Positions 1 through 8,318 of a stretch of 64,000 nucleotides of DNA are shown one piece after another. The notes beneath the pieces were generated by a model, which saw only the letters and a program-made list of their open reading frames with translations, did no database searches and was not told the DNA's origin. Location: assembly GCA_019429105.1 (NCBI GenBank), contig JAHYJE010000018.1, positions 1-64,000 on the forward strand. The letters are read 5' to 3'. Source of the DNA: Syntrophobacterales bacterium (lineage in GTDB: Bacteria; Desulfobacterota; Syntrophia; Syntrophales; UBA5619). How positions within the stretch are numbered: position 1 is the stretch's first letter; each line of letters starts with the position of its first letter. The position numbers were made by a program, and so were the translations under genes.

Positions 1-269
1 GGCGGGGGATGAATCTCGCCGCCAATATTTGCAACGACATCCTCAATGGTCATTTCGTTGCGGATATTAATGGATATTTCCCTCAGACGCTTGACTGAAA
101 CCTTTTCGTGGTGCTGATTTTGACAATGAATGGCCAGGAGAATATATGTGATCAAACCGGCCAGCATCTGTACCATAAGTCCATATTGGCTCCTTGAAAT
201 AAGGTGATAAACCTTCAGATGGCGTTTCCACCAGCCGAAGAAAATCTCTATGTTCGACCCATTCCTGAA
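1..269 (-). pseudogene. IS4-family transposase C-terminal fragment (runs off the left edge)
   Basis: Translation on the minus strand gives FRNGSNIEIFFGWWKRHLK followed by a segment rich in hydrophobics around HLISRSQYGLM. The E-(6)-K spacing (Glu of IEIFFGWWK to Lys) with a preceding Asn-Ile matches the end of the DDE catalytic domain of IS4-type transposases. The frame opens directly after a TGA at about 270-272, so everything upstream of this motif is missing. It abuts the tail of the specificity-subunit gene and an HNH-like remnant, so this is a recombination scar and not an intact element. The downstream end lies outside the window. Confidence 0.7.
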
Positions 270-270
270 T

Positions 271-441
271 CATCTTTACGGCTTCAGAACAAGTAGTCAT
301 TTCGAGGTCAATGTGAATCCAAGGTTTCTTGTGTTTCTCGGCGTAGCCCTGCTGTCTCTCATGGGCTTCACGCTTCTGGTTATTGCTGAAGGCGCGAATG
401 TTCAGGTGCTTTTCCTTTCGTCCAAGGACATACGGGTAACA
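271..441 (-). pseudogene. Remnant resembling the C-terminal part of an HNH endonuclease
   Basis: In the frame that is out of phase with the specificity-subunit tail, the minus strand reads YVLGRKEKHLNIRAFSN, then QKREAHERQQG. The order [GR]KEKHLNIRAFS-x-KR-x-ERQ-x-G is what I associate with the stretch just before the CxxC of HNH endonucleases found with DUF262 and similar restriction genes. The cysteine/HNH core that should follow is not recognisable, and there is no start codon. It is probably a fragment left when the adjacent elements recombined. The identification rests on a short motif and is uncertain. Confidence 0.35.
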
Positions 442-1520
442 TTTTTTGTTGCTTCGATTTTCCTGTCCAAATACAAAACAACGTCTTTGAGGACTAATTT
501 GTGGATTGCGGAAATGAAAGTTTCCATAAGTTTGTAGTCCGGTTGTTTTCCGTCTGTCGGCAACAAAATGTTCAACTCGTCAGCATCTTTTGCATAGAAG
601 TTTCTACCGTAGTCAAACTTTCCAGTATGCGATGATTTGTGAATTGCGGTAGTTATGAAAATAGAAGCGTATTTTGCTAAATTTTCTGTGTGAACAATTG
701 CAACGTGGTCGTCTCCACCATATTTGTAGTTTCTAAATTTCGCAGAGCCGAACATATCTATTGTTGTTGTGTTTGCTTCAAAAACATCAACAATATTGCC
801 GATAAAGTCTGAAACACCTTCGTTTGTTTCGCCTGCTGTTACAAATGGCAAAACACCAGATATTCTGTCTTCACTTTTCAAGCGTTTGCCACGGGTCGAT
901 TTTCCGAACAAACTTTCAAGTTTGAAAGTGTCCCACGTCACATTTTGAATTTCATCCAACGCTTTTACTTCGTCTTTTCTTAGCGTGTAATCTTTGAGGC
1001 CCGCCACCGAAAGATACGCTTCCAACTCTGCTATTCGCTCCGCTTCCAACTCTGCTATAAAGCGTTCCATAAAGTCGTGGTCAACTTTACCGTTTTTAGT
1101 AGGAAGATTAATAAGAAAATTAAAGCTTTGCGAACTTCTTAGTTTTTCACCATATGAAAATTTCCCCGAAAGTGATTTTTGCATTGCGATTGAAAAAAAC
1201 AACATCACTGCTCTTGAATACTGAACCTCATCATTCCAATAAACTCCCGTATCATCACCTGCACCGAATGTATAATCGCGATAAAAAACATTCCCAAAAA
1301 TATCTACGGTAATCGAATTTTTGGGAAAGCAAGCCACAGGATTTGAGACATAATTTACGATGCCTGTATTGGTAACCCCCGCCATTACAAAGGGAATTTT
1401 ACCTGGGACTTGATCGTCTTTTTTAAGCCTTCTACCTTGTGCAATTTTGTTGAAAATCTGTTTGAAAGTAAACTCGCCCCACTGAACACCTGCCAGTTGT
1501 TTATTCAGTGGGGCATCTAT
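402..1520 (-). CDS. BcgI/HsdS-like DNA specificity subunit (start not clear; possibly read by -1 frameshift from the upstream subunit)
   Basis: Target-recognition subunit for the restriction-modification enzyme encoded just upstream. Two homologous half-domains are visible: the first begins around VQWGEFTFKQIF and contains GRRLKKDD and ITVDIFGNVFYRDY, and the second contains GKRLKSEDRISG and TTIDMFGSAKFRNY. Each is followed by a helical linker (AELEAERIAELEAYL; LDRKIEATKNV), the layout of HsdS and BcgI-B proteins. The first in-frame ATG is at 1385 and would cut TRD1, so the coding sequence must begin further upstream. The frame opens through CCT-GGG-AAA-ATA-GAT and has only weak candidate starts (ATA 1520, CTG 1508). 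The last codons after EATKNV run into the HNH-like scar. Family assignment is firm; the start is not. Confidence 0.8.
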   Translation of the reverse strand: MDAPLNKQLAGVQWGEFTFKQIFNKIAQGRRLKKDDQVPGKIPFVMAGVTNTGIVNYVSNPVACFPKNSITVDIFGNVFYRDYTFGAGDDTGVYWNDEVQYSRAVMLFFSIAMQKSLSGKFSYGEKLRSSQSFNFLINLPTKNGKVDHDFMERFIAELEAERIAELEAYLSVAGLKDYTLRKDEVKALDEIQNVTWDTFKLESLFGKSTRGKRLKSEDRISGVLPFVTAGETNEGVSDFIGNIVDVFEANTTTIDMFGSAKFRNYKYGGDDHVAIVHTENLAKYASIFITTAIHKSSHTGKFDYGRNFYAKDADELNILLPTDGKQPDYKLMETFISAIHKLVLKDVVLYLDRKIEATKNVTRMSLDERKST

Positions 1521-3553
1521 TTTCCCAGGCTACTTTCCTCCGCTGTCTGCTGTTTAAGGATGTTCTTCACTTCCCATGCCAGATAATCGCTGATCGTTTT
1601 CTTAAAATCCTGTAGTGTCGGCCTTGTATCGACCGGAGCACTCTGGTTCCAATCTGCGCCATCCAGAGGATTAATAGTCCCTTCGTAATACTCTTTATCG
1701 GTGAAGTATTTGAGCTTGCCTTTTCCAAAACGAACAAGGTTTACCACCTCTTCGTACCGCTCTTTCGCATGGTCGGTATCTTTGAGATTATTGCTCGCTT
1801 TTTTGCGGTTTGTACGGGTGTAGCCGTCATTTGAAAAATCAATGAACTTAACCACTTCATCTTTGTGGTGCTTTTCGTTGACCCGGAAAACATAGATATT
1901 GGTCTGCACACTGGATTTGCCTAAAAAGAGGTCAATCGGCATCTTGATACTGGCGATAAGCGTATGTTTTAGAAGAATCTTTTTGTTGTACTCTCTTGCC
2001 TTGCCAGAACCGGCAGAATTTTGGATGATGATTGCCGCATATCCTTTATCCATCATGTCCAGAGCTTTTTCCACAAAGTTCATTCCATTGCCGTTCGCCG
2101 AATAGGGCGGATTGAGGATAAAGGCATCGGCAGGGAATTTGTCTTTCGTGTTCCCAAAGCCATAATCACCGTCGAAGTCGTTTAGAGAGTCTTTGTTCAG
2201 AATATTTGAACTACCGTCCCCCATGAGAATCATATTCAAGGTTGCCAACATGTAAACACTGGGAAGCAGCTCCAACCCAAGCAGTTGTTTCGCTTTAATT
2301 ATCACCTCTTTATTCAACAAGCCTTCTGGTGATTTAATACTATTTCTTGCATCGGTTAGCATCTCATTCATCGCTGCAACCAGCAAACCCGCAGAACCGG
2401 TAGCAAAGTCCCACACATAGGAGTCTTTGTTTACCCTCGCCAGTTTGACTAAAAGAGTTGCGACATAAGACGGTGTTAAAACGACATCGTTAAGCTTGTC
2501 CTGTGAAAAACCGAGCCACCCGTACATCTCATTGAACAGTTTCCCAGTGAAATCGGTAGTGAGCCCGATCTTGTAATAGATGCCTAAGTCATCGACAATC
2601 TTTGTGAATACTCGCTTTAACTGGCTGCTCCCATCTTTTACCTTGTTGATGTTTTCAGTGGTCAGCGTGTTTTGCAGGGTTCGTACAATGAACTCTTTCT
2701 TTTCCTGCGGAAGCTGTTTCTCTTTTAAAAAGGCTTTGATCTTTCGTATGATTATATCCCCATCGGTATTGTCTGTTTCTGTGGAAGATTTCAGATTAGA
2801 TTTTTCGAGTGGGCCGACCTTTCCCGGAATACCAATGGTCGCAATAATTGATGCAGCCACAAGATACACACGGTCATTTTCACCGAGACCTTTTTCGTTT
2901 TGGTAAATATCATTGTTGAGTTTCACCAAACTGACATCAATCTCTTTTTCCCTCTGCTCCTTGAGGGTGTCGATATCTTCCTGGGAAAGATGAAGATTGT
3001 TAATCTTCTCAATGAAAGCATCAAAATTTGCCGGTGATAAAAACGAAAAGTCGGTATATTCATCAACTTTTTGCCCCGCTCCAAGATTGCTTTTAGAAAC
3101 ATAGTACACACCAATTTCGTGCTGGATTTGACCTGATTCGTCTTTGTATCCAGTCATACCGATGGCGATAACATCCGTGTAAGCGGTATGATGCAGCAGA
3201 GCATTTGCATAATGCACCGCACCATTGACAGCGTATGAGTTGATATTTCGAAAATGGGGTTCATTCTTCGCTTTGCGATTTTCAACCTGTCCCTTGGAAT
3301 CGAGTTTTACCAATTTGTTTTGATACCCTTTGTATTCAATCAAGATGGGGTAATAGTTCAGCTTTTTATCTTGAAGTAAGAGTTTTACATCTGGTCGATT
3401 GCCACCGGCTCCGCCATTTTTGGAGAAATAATCATTCAGGGCTTTATCAATTTCACAATTGAGTGACTCTTGTTCTAACTTGTAATTAAGTTTGTAGGAT
3501 TTCAGCCAGCCGTTAGCTAAATCGGCAATATTTGGTTCAATTGATGCGGCCAT
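1517..3553 (-). CDS. BcgI-A-like restriction-modification subunit (nuclease + N6-adenine methylase)
   Basis: Predicted bifunctional restriction and N6-adenine methylation subunit of about 678 aa. The N-terminal third carries a PD-(D/E)xK-like arrangement (RPDV, then ILIEYKGY). The methylase half shows SAM motif I (VWDFATGSAGLLVAAM) and catalytic motif IV (NPPYSANGNGMNF). There is no DEAD/ATP-motor gene nearby, so this fits Type IIB/IIG-like (BcgI) systems better than classical Type I. I chose the ATG at 3553 because AGGAG lies just before it; an upstream in-frame ATG at 3637 lacks a ribosome site. The stop (1517-1519) overlaps the start of the specificity frame. Confidence 0.85.
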   Translation of the reverse strand: MAASIEPNIADLANGWLKSYKLNYKLEQESLNCEIDKALNDYFSKNGGAGGNRPDVKLLLQDKKLNYYPILIEYKGYQNKLVKLDSKGQVENRKAKNEPHFRNINSYAVNGAVHYANALLHHTAYTDVIAIGMTGYKDESGQIQHEIGVYYVSKSNLGAGQKVDEYTDFSFLSPANFDAFIEKINNLHLSQEDIDTLKEQREKEIDVSLVKLNNDIYQNEKGLGENDRVYLVAASIIATIGIPGKVGPLEKSNLKSSTETDNTDGDIIIRKIKAFLKEKQLPQEKKEFIVRTLQNTLTTENINKVKDGSSQLKRVFTKIVDDLGIYYKIGLTTDFTGKLFNEMYGWLGFSQDKLNDVVLTPSYVATLLVKLARVNKDSYVWDFATGSAGLLVAAMNEMLTDARNSIKSPEGLLNKEVIIKAKQLLGLELLPSVYMLATLNMILMGDGSSNILNKDSLNDFDGDYGFGNTKDKFPADAFILNPPYSANGNGMNFVEKALDMMDKGYAAIIIQNSAGSGKAREYNKKILLKHTLIASIKMPIDLFLGKSSVQTNIYVFRVNEKHHKDEVVKFIDFSNDGYTRTNRKKASNNLKDTDHAKERYEEVVNLVRFGKGKLKYFTDKEYYEGTINPLDGADWNQSAPVDTRPTLQDFKKTISDYLAWEVKNILKQQTAEESSLGK

Positions 3554-3572
3554 TACTTCTCCTCTTTTATTA

Positions 3573-3598
3573 GCCCGGCATTGATGCCGGGCATTTTT
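3573..3598 (+). terminator. Rho-independent terminator-like hairpin upstream of the methylase gene
   Basis: A perfect 8-bp stem GCCCGGCA / TGCCGGGC with a TTGA loop is followed on the plus strand by ATTTTT. On the minus strand it lies in the 5' leader of the restriction-modification operon, without a T tract in that direction. It would stop plus-strand read-through, or act as a leader hairpin. Confidence 0.6.
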
Positions 3599-3709
3599 AG
3601 GCGCGAACTCATTGACCTTTCTTCGGATTCTTCGCATGATTCAGGTTGCTACTTGGAACATCCGTAGAACTCTGAACCCGCATTTTAAAAACAAAGGCTT
3701 TTCTTTTCT

Positions 3710-3877
3710 TTAACTCCTGGCTAACCAATGATGATGATGGCTCCCTGCACACACCCGGTATCCTGGTACATAACCGGCCTCGTACCATACCAGAGGGGCT
3801 CCACATTTGAGACAGGAAGTGAAGTCCAACTCTCTCCAAAAATCGGCGTTACATTCCCCCGGGTATGGCGGCTCCAC
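3710..3877 (-). CDS. Small CxxC zinc-ribbon-like protein
   Basis: The frame encodes a compact Cys-rich peptide with GECNADFWRELDFTSC, LKCGAPLVW and GYRVCAGSHHHHWL, that is Cys, CxxC and Cys plus a His run, suggestive of metal binding. The only plausible in-frame start is a GTG at 3875-3877 with no clear ribosome site. It overlaps the end of the gene at 3849-4076 by 29 nt in another frame, which could mean translational coupling. I do not recognise a named family. Confidence 0.45.
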   Translation of the reverse strand: MEPPYPGECNADFWRELDFTSCLKCGAPLVWYEAGYVPGYRVCAGSHHHHWLARS

Positions 3878-4076
3878 CGGGAATGGTCTTCGCCAACTGC
3901 ACGGAATAAGTGGGCATCCCTATGTCTGCGTCCATAGGTTCCGGAGTAATCACTGCCCCACATGTCTCCAACGCTTCGCGTGCCGGGATGGTCAACCGAA
4001 CGCACGATTGCATTGCCGACTGCACGTCGGCATGTTCCGGATACAGACCCTCTCGTTTCTGATCTTGCAATTTCAT
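3849..4076 (-). CDS. Hypothetical protein (75 aa)
   Basis: It begins MKLQDQKREGLYPEHADVQ with a good GGGAGGG ribosome site about 9 nt ahead, and a consensus sigma70-type promoter lies upstream. It ends in a Gly/Pro-rich tail (TIPGGAAIPGGM). No family recognised. It is the first gene of a short leftward pair with the zinc-ribbon peptide. Confidence 0.5.
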   Translation of the reverse strand: MKLQDQKREGLYPEHADVQSAMQSCVRLTIPAREALETCGAVITPEPMDADIGMPTYSVQLAKTIPGGAAIPGGM

Positions 4077-4119
4077 GATTTTAGTCCCTCCCAATAATTA
4101 TTTGATTGACTTTTTCAAT

Positions 4120-4146
4120 ATTATACATTAACTTAATGAAAGTCAA
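4120..4146 (-). promoter_or_regulatory. Sigma70-type promoter
   Basis: On the minus strand TTGACT (4146-4141) and TATAAT (4125-4120) are separated by 15 nt (16 if the -35 is read as CTTGAC). They lie about 45 bp upstream of the start codon at 4076. Confidence 0.6.
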
Positions 4147-4174
4147 GAAAAGAATTTAGGAGCTTTGTTGCAAC

Positions 4175-4711
4175 ATGACCCAGTTAGAAATCATCGCTTG
4201 CGAATACGCCACCCACCACCATGCGGCGATAGGCCAGGTACGCAAATACACCGGTGAACCGTACATCAAGCATCCAGCGGCAGTAGTTAAGATCGTGCAG
4301 AGTGTGCCGCATACGCCGGAAATGCTTGCCGCTGCATGGCTGCACGATACCGTGGAAGATACCGCCGCGACATTGGAAGAGATTGACCAGCTCTTCGGAC
4401 AAGAAGTTGCTTGCATGGTCGAGATGCTGACGGACGTGAGCAGACCGAGCAACGGCAACAGGAAGGTACGGAAAGCGATTGATCTGGCTCATACGGCCAA
4501 TGCCTCTCCGGAGGCCAAGACCATCAAACTGGCAGACATGATCGACAATAAGCACAACATTGTTGAACGCAATCCCAAGTTTGCCAAGGTGTATCTTGTG
4601 GAAAAGACGGCCCTGCTTGAGGTGCTTACCGAGGGCGACGCGACCTTGTACGCCCAAGCCGTCGAACTCACACATACGCATACACACATGCACATACACA
4701 TTTGCGACTGA
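4175..4711 (+). CDS. HD-domain phosphohydrolase (MESH1/SpoT-hydrolase-like)
   Basis: A 178-aa protein with the HD superfamily pattern: an early His pair (THHHAA), HP in YIKHPAAVV, AAWLHDTVEDT carrying the HD dyad, and a distal Asp in IKLADMIDN. This order is that of small ppGpp-hydrolase-like HD_4 proteins, so it may hydrolyse (p)ppGpp or a related nucleotide. The extreme C-terminus (THTHTHMHIH) comes from a short ACACAT-type repeat and is probably not structural. It lies 16 nt before the recombinase gene. Confidence 0.75.
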   Translation: MTQLEIIACEYATHHHAAIGQVRKYTGEPYIKHPAAVVKIVQSVPHTPEMLAAAWLHDTVEDTAATLEEIDQLFGQEVACMVEMLTDVSRPSNGNRKVRKAIDLAHTANASPEAKTIKLADMIDNKHNIVERNPKFAKVYLVEKTALLEVLTEGDATLYAQAVELTHTHTHMHIHICD

Positions 4712-4727
4712 CACAAAGGAGTACACC

Positions 4728-5324
4728 GTGAAAAAAGGCGAAAACACCAACCGCCCCCAAAAAGGTTCCATCATTAAAGTTGAACCGATCCGGGAACTCA
4801 AGGACATAAAGGCAATAAAAAAGATGCTTGCCGGGAATCCTTTATATTCTGCCATATTCACTGTCGGAATCAACACCAACCTCCGGGCAAGCGACCTCTT
4901 GAGTATTACCGTCGGTATGGTACGCGGCGTCAAGCCAATGGGGGAAATCGAACTCAAGGAGAAAAAGACCGGGAATGTCCGTAGAATAACCCTCAACAAA
5001 AGCTGCGTCGATGCCATTGCTGAACTCTTAAAAACGCGCCCCAACGCAACCGACAAAGATTATTTGTTCATTGGGAAAAGAGGAGTACTGACAGTCGGGA
5101 CGGTCAACAACCTCGTCAAAGCCTGGTGCGCGGCAATCAACCTCAAGGGGAATTACGGCAGCCATTCCCTCCGGAAGACCTGGGGATACCATCAGCGTGT
5201 TTCATTTGGCGTCGGCCTCCCGGAGTTGATGACGGTATTCGGACACGCATCCCAGAAACAGACACTTGCCTATTTGTGCGTGCAGCCGGAAGAGATCAAA
5301 AATGTATATGCGAACGAGTTGTGA
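4728..5324 (+). CDS. Compact tyrosine recombinase
   Basis: A 198-aa site-specific recombinase that is little more than the catalytic domain. The tyrosine-recombinase set is visible: Arg in TNLRASDLL, Lys in KEKKTGNVRR, HSLRKTWGY (H-x-x-R), the second His in GHASQKQ, and nucleophile Tyr in TLAYLCV. It starts at GTG 4728 with AAAGGAG upstream; longer readings into the HD gene are not needed. The core-binding N-terminal domain of typical integrases is missing, so it resembles small stand-alone recombinases of integrative elements. It is separate from the P4-type integrase at the tRNA end. Confidence 0.8.
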   Translation: MKKGENTNRPQKGSIIKVEPIRELKDIKAIKKMLAGNPLYSAIFTVGINTNLRASDLLSITVGMVRGVKPMGEIELKEKKTGNVRRITLNKSCVDAIAELLKTRPNATDKDYLFIGKRGVLTVGTVNNLVKAWCAAINLKGNYGSHSLRKTWGYHQRVSFGVGLPELMTVFGHASQKQTLAYLCVQPEEIKNVYANEL

Positions 5325-5348
5325 GCAAGGAAGGAGCAGAGAAAAAAC

Positions 5349-6452
5349 ATGTTTAAGGCATTGGCAGTAAGTGTGGCAATCATTTTGGCAGCAGGTCTTT
5401 TTAGTCCGCATCGCATTGAGGCTGACGATGATAGAAAAGTCTTAATACGGAATATGCTAAACGACCTCGGCGGCCTTGCTTCCCAGCGGAAAAACAACTG
5501 GAAAGTTCTGAAATGCACTCAAGGTGGATTGAAACGAGTATTCGTTAGCGATAGTCTTGACGAATACGTTGCGGAATATAGAGGTTGCCGCGAGTATGGT
5601 TATATAAGAGACAGTGTGTCTGTAGGGGGCTGGTGTGACGATCAGAACATCGACAGGACCACGATTGACACGACAACATTACGCTTGATAAAAGCAGCAG
5701 AAAAGGGCCATCTTACCGAGGTGAAATCCTTGCTTGACGCCGGGGCAAATGTAAATGCTGTTGATGAGGACGGACGTACTGCGTTGATGCTGGCAGCCTT
5801 ATTTGACCATCTGGATGTTGTGCAAGTCTTGCTCAAGGCCGGTGCGAATGTGAATGCAACCAACAATAGAGGCATTACAGCACTGATGTGGGGGTTTCAC
5901 GGCGGCGGTGGTGATAAGACTGATATGATGGTGCAGACCCTGCTTGATGCCGGAGCAAAGGTCAATGTTGTTAATAAGGAGGGCAACACAGCTTTGATGT
6001 ATGCAACCCAAGCACCCCCAGTTGTAATAAAGACGTTACTCAAGGCCGGGGCGAATGTGAATGCAACCAACAATGACGGCGACACAGTTCTGAAAAAGGC
6101 AGTTTTATATGATGGACAAGCAGCAAACGTGAAACAGTTGCTCAATGCCAGAGCGAAGGTCAATGTGGCGGACAAGCATGGTGCTACAGCATTGATGTGG
6201 TCTGCTTGGAAAAACCTCTCTGATGTCACGCAAATACTGCTTGACGCCGGAGCAAATGTAAATGCTGTTGATGAGGACGGACGTACTGCGTTGATGTATG
6301 GTGCCTGGCCTGACCATCTGGATGTTGTGCAAGTCTTGCTCAAGGCCGGGGCGAAGATAGACGCAACAGATAAGGACGGTGACACAGCCCTGTCATGGTC
6401 CCTCGCAAGCGGTCATGATGATGTTGTGTTGATGTTGCGTCGCTGGAAGTGA
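5349..6452 (+). CDS. Exported ankyrin-repeat protein
   Basis: It has a 25-residue signal peptide (hydrophobic ALAVSVAIILAAGLF), a roughly 85-residue N-terminal region with several Cys, then about seven ankyrin repeats of the LLDAGANVNAVDEDGRTALM type from about residue 112 to the end. It is likely a periplasmic protein-binding scaffold. GGAAGGAG precedes the ATG. Two repeats around 5731-5843 and 6240-6351 are almost identical at the DNA level, which suggests recent repeat duplication or conversion. Confidence 0.85.
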   Translation: MFKALAVSVAIILAAGLFSPHRIEADDDRKVLIRNMLNDLGGLASQRKNNWKVLKCTQGGLKRVFVSDSLDEYVAEYRGCREYGYIRDSVSVGGWCDDQNIDRTTIDTTTLRLIKAAEKGHLTEVKSLLDAGANVNAVDEDGRTALMLAALFDHLDVVQVLLKAGANVNATNNRGITALMWGFHGGGGDKTDMMVQTLLDAGAKVNVVNKEGNTALMYATQAPPVVIKTLLKAGANVNATNNDGDTVLKKAVLYDGQAANVKQLLNARAKVNVADKHGATALMWSAWKNLSDVTQILLDAGANVNAVDEDGRTALMYGAWPDHLDVVQVLLKAGAKIDATDKDGDTALSWSLASGHDDVVLMLRRWK

Positions 6453-6585
6453 CTGAAGCGCATTCAGGAGAAGACTGATATCATCCAAAGACGGATTTTT
6501 GCGTCGCACGCAAAGCAGAATGTTCAAGGCTAACAGCCTGCTTTCGTACTGAACTTGGTCACTGACCAAGTGGATACAATGTTCG

Positions 6586-7317
6586 ATGCGAACATCCTAT
6601 CATGCAGCAGGAGAACGGTGTAAAAAAAACAAACGCAAAGTCCTGAAACTGATTCAGGAAAAGAAGGCAGCTCTTACCTAGGCTGTAACAACAGAGGAAA
6701 TTGCAGATTTAGACACTCTCTACATCACGTCGCTACCGGGGCAGCGTCGTCACCTCATCCAGGTGCCACCTGTTTCGGATCAATGGCGCGAGATCGAATT
6801 TTTGCATGAATTGGCACATGCGACTTTGGCTGAACGAAATATTCTTCTTGCGACAGCGTATTTCGAGCATGGCACTCCGCAGTCGTACCTGGACATTCTG
6901 ACACCAGTTTTCCGCTGCGCGTCGGACTGGCTGGCCGATGATCTTTTGTGGAAGTGGTATCCTGAAGGTGCAGGCCACGAAATCGAGGAACACGTTCAAC
7001 TGATACAGGGACACCCGGCGTCAGTTCATGCCTTTGAGAACCTGGAAATGCTTTGCGGTGGAACATTGATTTTTTCGCAAGCTGTCTGCTATCTGGGACA
7101 TAAGCCTTCCCGAACTCCCGATCCGCTGAAAAAGGCAGTCACTGTACTTACCGGATTCTTTCCGGTGAAGTACGATGTTGCGACAAAACAAAAAATTCTC
7201 AATGCTCTGATGGCAGCGTTCAACCTGCGTTACAGAGTTACGGCGGTCAAGGATATCAGGACGACGGAAGTTGATTTGGGTAGCAGGATGGATGTCTGGA
7301 AACTCACATTGTGCTGA
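6586..7317 (+). pseudogene. Hypothetical protein gene interrupted by an in-frame TAG
   Basis: From ATG 6586 the frame reads a basic N-terminus (CKKNKRKVLKLIQEKKAALT), meets TAG at 6679-6681, then continues without a stop to 7317 through AVTTEEIADLDTLYITSLPG and a 200-residue body with a Cys/Trp-rich centre. The compositional continuity on both sides suggests one gene with a nonsense mutation. A shorter product from GTG 6763 is possible but has no ribosome site. No family recognised. The element's neighbours at 5349 and 7527 read the same way. Confidence 0.45.
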
Positions 7318-7352
7318 GTTTTGTGTTGGCCGTCGAAAAATTTTTGACGTGG

Positions 7353-7367
7353 GAGCCAATTGCAAAA
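7353..7367 (+). repeat. Solo end of the MITE-like repeat
   Basis: GAGCCAATTGCAAAA here is identical to the first 15 bases of the MITE-like elements at 38371, 58666 and 63378, with no second end nearby. It lies in a 210-bp gap (7318-7526) that also contains the inverted repeat GCTTACG (7417-7423) / CGTAAGC (7438-7444) and no gene I can support. Confidence 0.4.
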
Positions 7368-7526
7368 GTAACAATCAGGCCGGATTTACGGTCGTCGGCA
7401 CATAATCATCGTTGACGCTTACGATTCCCACCGATTGCGTAAGCCAGCTATTGGTGAAAAAAGAAAACTATGAATTTAATGACAAAATACATGCAAGCAA
7501 TAATGTGCGAGTAGAACACGGAGCAA

Positions 7527-8318
7527 ATGATGATTGAAAGGTCTGACAATATCTACCTGGAAGAGGAAACCCATCGGTACGTCCTGCTGGATGATCCCGA
7601 TTTCACCTTTACGAGCTGCACCACCTTTGTCGGCCAGTTCTTTGAAAAGTTCGACAAGGAAGCCATCGCTCTGCATCTCGTCAACAATCATCCTAATTAT
7701 GCTGGACTCTCCGTGGAAAACTTGGTTGCTACCTGGAACAACCTCACCCGTGAAGGAACGCGGGTCCATGCCGAAATCGAGCATTTCCTCACCGAAGGAA
7801 AACCTGTCACCCACCCGAAGGCCATGCACGCTCTTGAATGGCTCAGAGTCAAAAACATTATCCCGAAGAAAATGCTGCCGGAGTTCATTCTTTACTCGAA
7901 AGAACTTGGCATCGCCGGAACCATTGACCTGTTAGTAATGAACATTGACGGTTCGTATGACATCTACGACTGGAAGACATCGAAGAAGATTGAAATGAAT
8001 CCCTATCGCGGCAAGCGTGGCATCCTCGGCCCTGCTCTTGACGTGGGCGACTGCAACTTCAACCATTACTCCCTTCAGTTGTCACTCTACCAATATATCC
8101 TTGAGACATACTACGGTCTCAAAATCAGGTACACCGTACTATATCATCTCAACGGTGTTCAGGTCGTTCCCTATCGGTCTGATTACTGGAAGGATGTGAT
8201 CGAAGATATGCTGGCCTATTCCCTGGAATCGTCTCCTTGGACAGTTACAGAAGCAGCGGAGGTTGAATCAACATCAACACCGTTGCTCGTATCCGATTTC
8301 GCTATTGCTACGAGATAA
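7527..8318 (+). CDS. PD-(D/E)xK (RecB/Cas4-like) nuclease
   Basis: A 263-aa protein with GIAGTIDLLVMN, then DIYDWKTSKKIE (D-x(n)-D-x-K), and a C-terminal HYSLQLSLYQYILE. These are motifs II, III and the QxxxY element of the RecB-family exonuclease fold used by phage recombination exonucleases and Cas4. It is probably a DNA-processing nuclease of the mobile element. An ATG at 7527 (or 7530) follows GGAG closely. Its 3' end overlaps the convergent TumA gene by 45 bp. Confidence 0.75.
   Translation: MMIERSDNIYLEEETHRYVLLDDPDFTFTSCTTFVGQFFEKFDKEAIALHLVNNHPNYAGLSVENLVATWNNLTREGTRVHAEIEHFLTEGKPVTHPKAMHALEWLRVKNIIPKKMLPEFILYSKELGIAGTIDLLVMNIDGSYDIYDWKTSKKIEMNPYRGKRGILGPALDVGDCNFNHYSLQLSLYQYILETYYGLKIRYTVLYHLNGVQVVPYRSDYWKDVIEDMLAYSLESSPWTVTEAAEVESTSTPLLVSDFAIATR

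Noticed and set aside
4672-4711. THTHTHMHIH at the end of the HD hydrolase as a possible metal-binding tail
   Set aside because: It is encoded by a short ACACAT-type simple repeat and most likely results from slippage.
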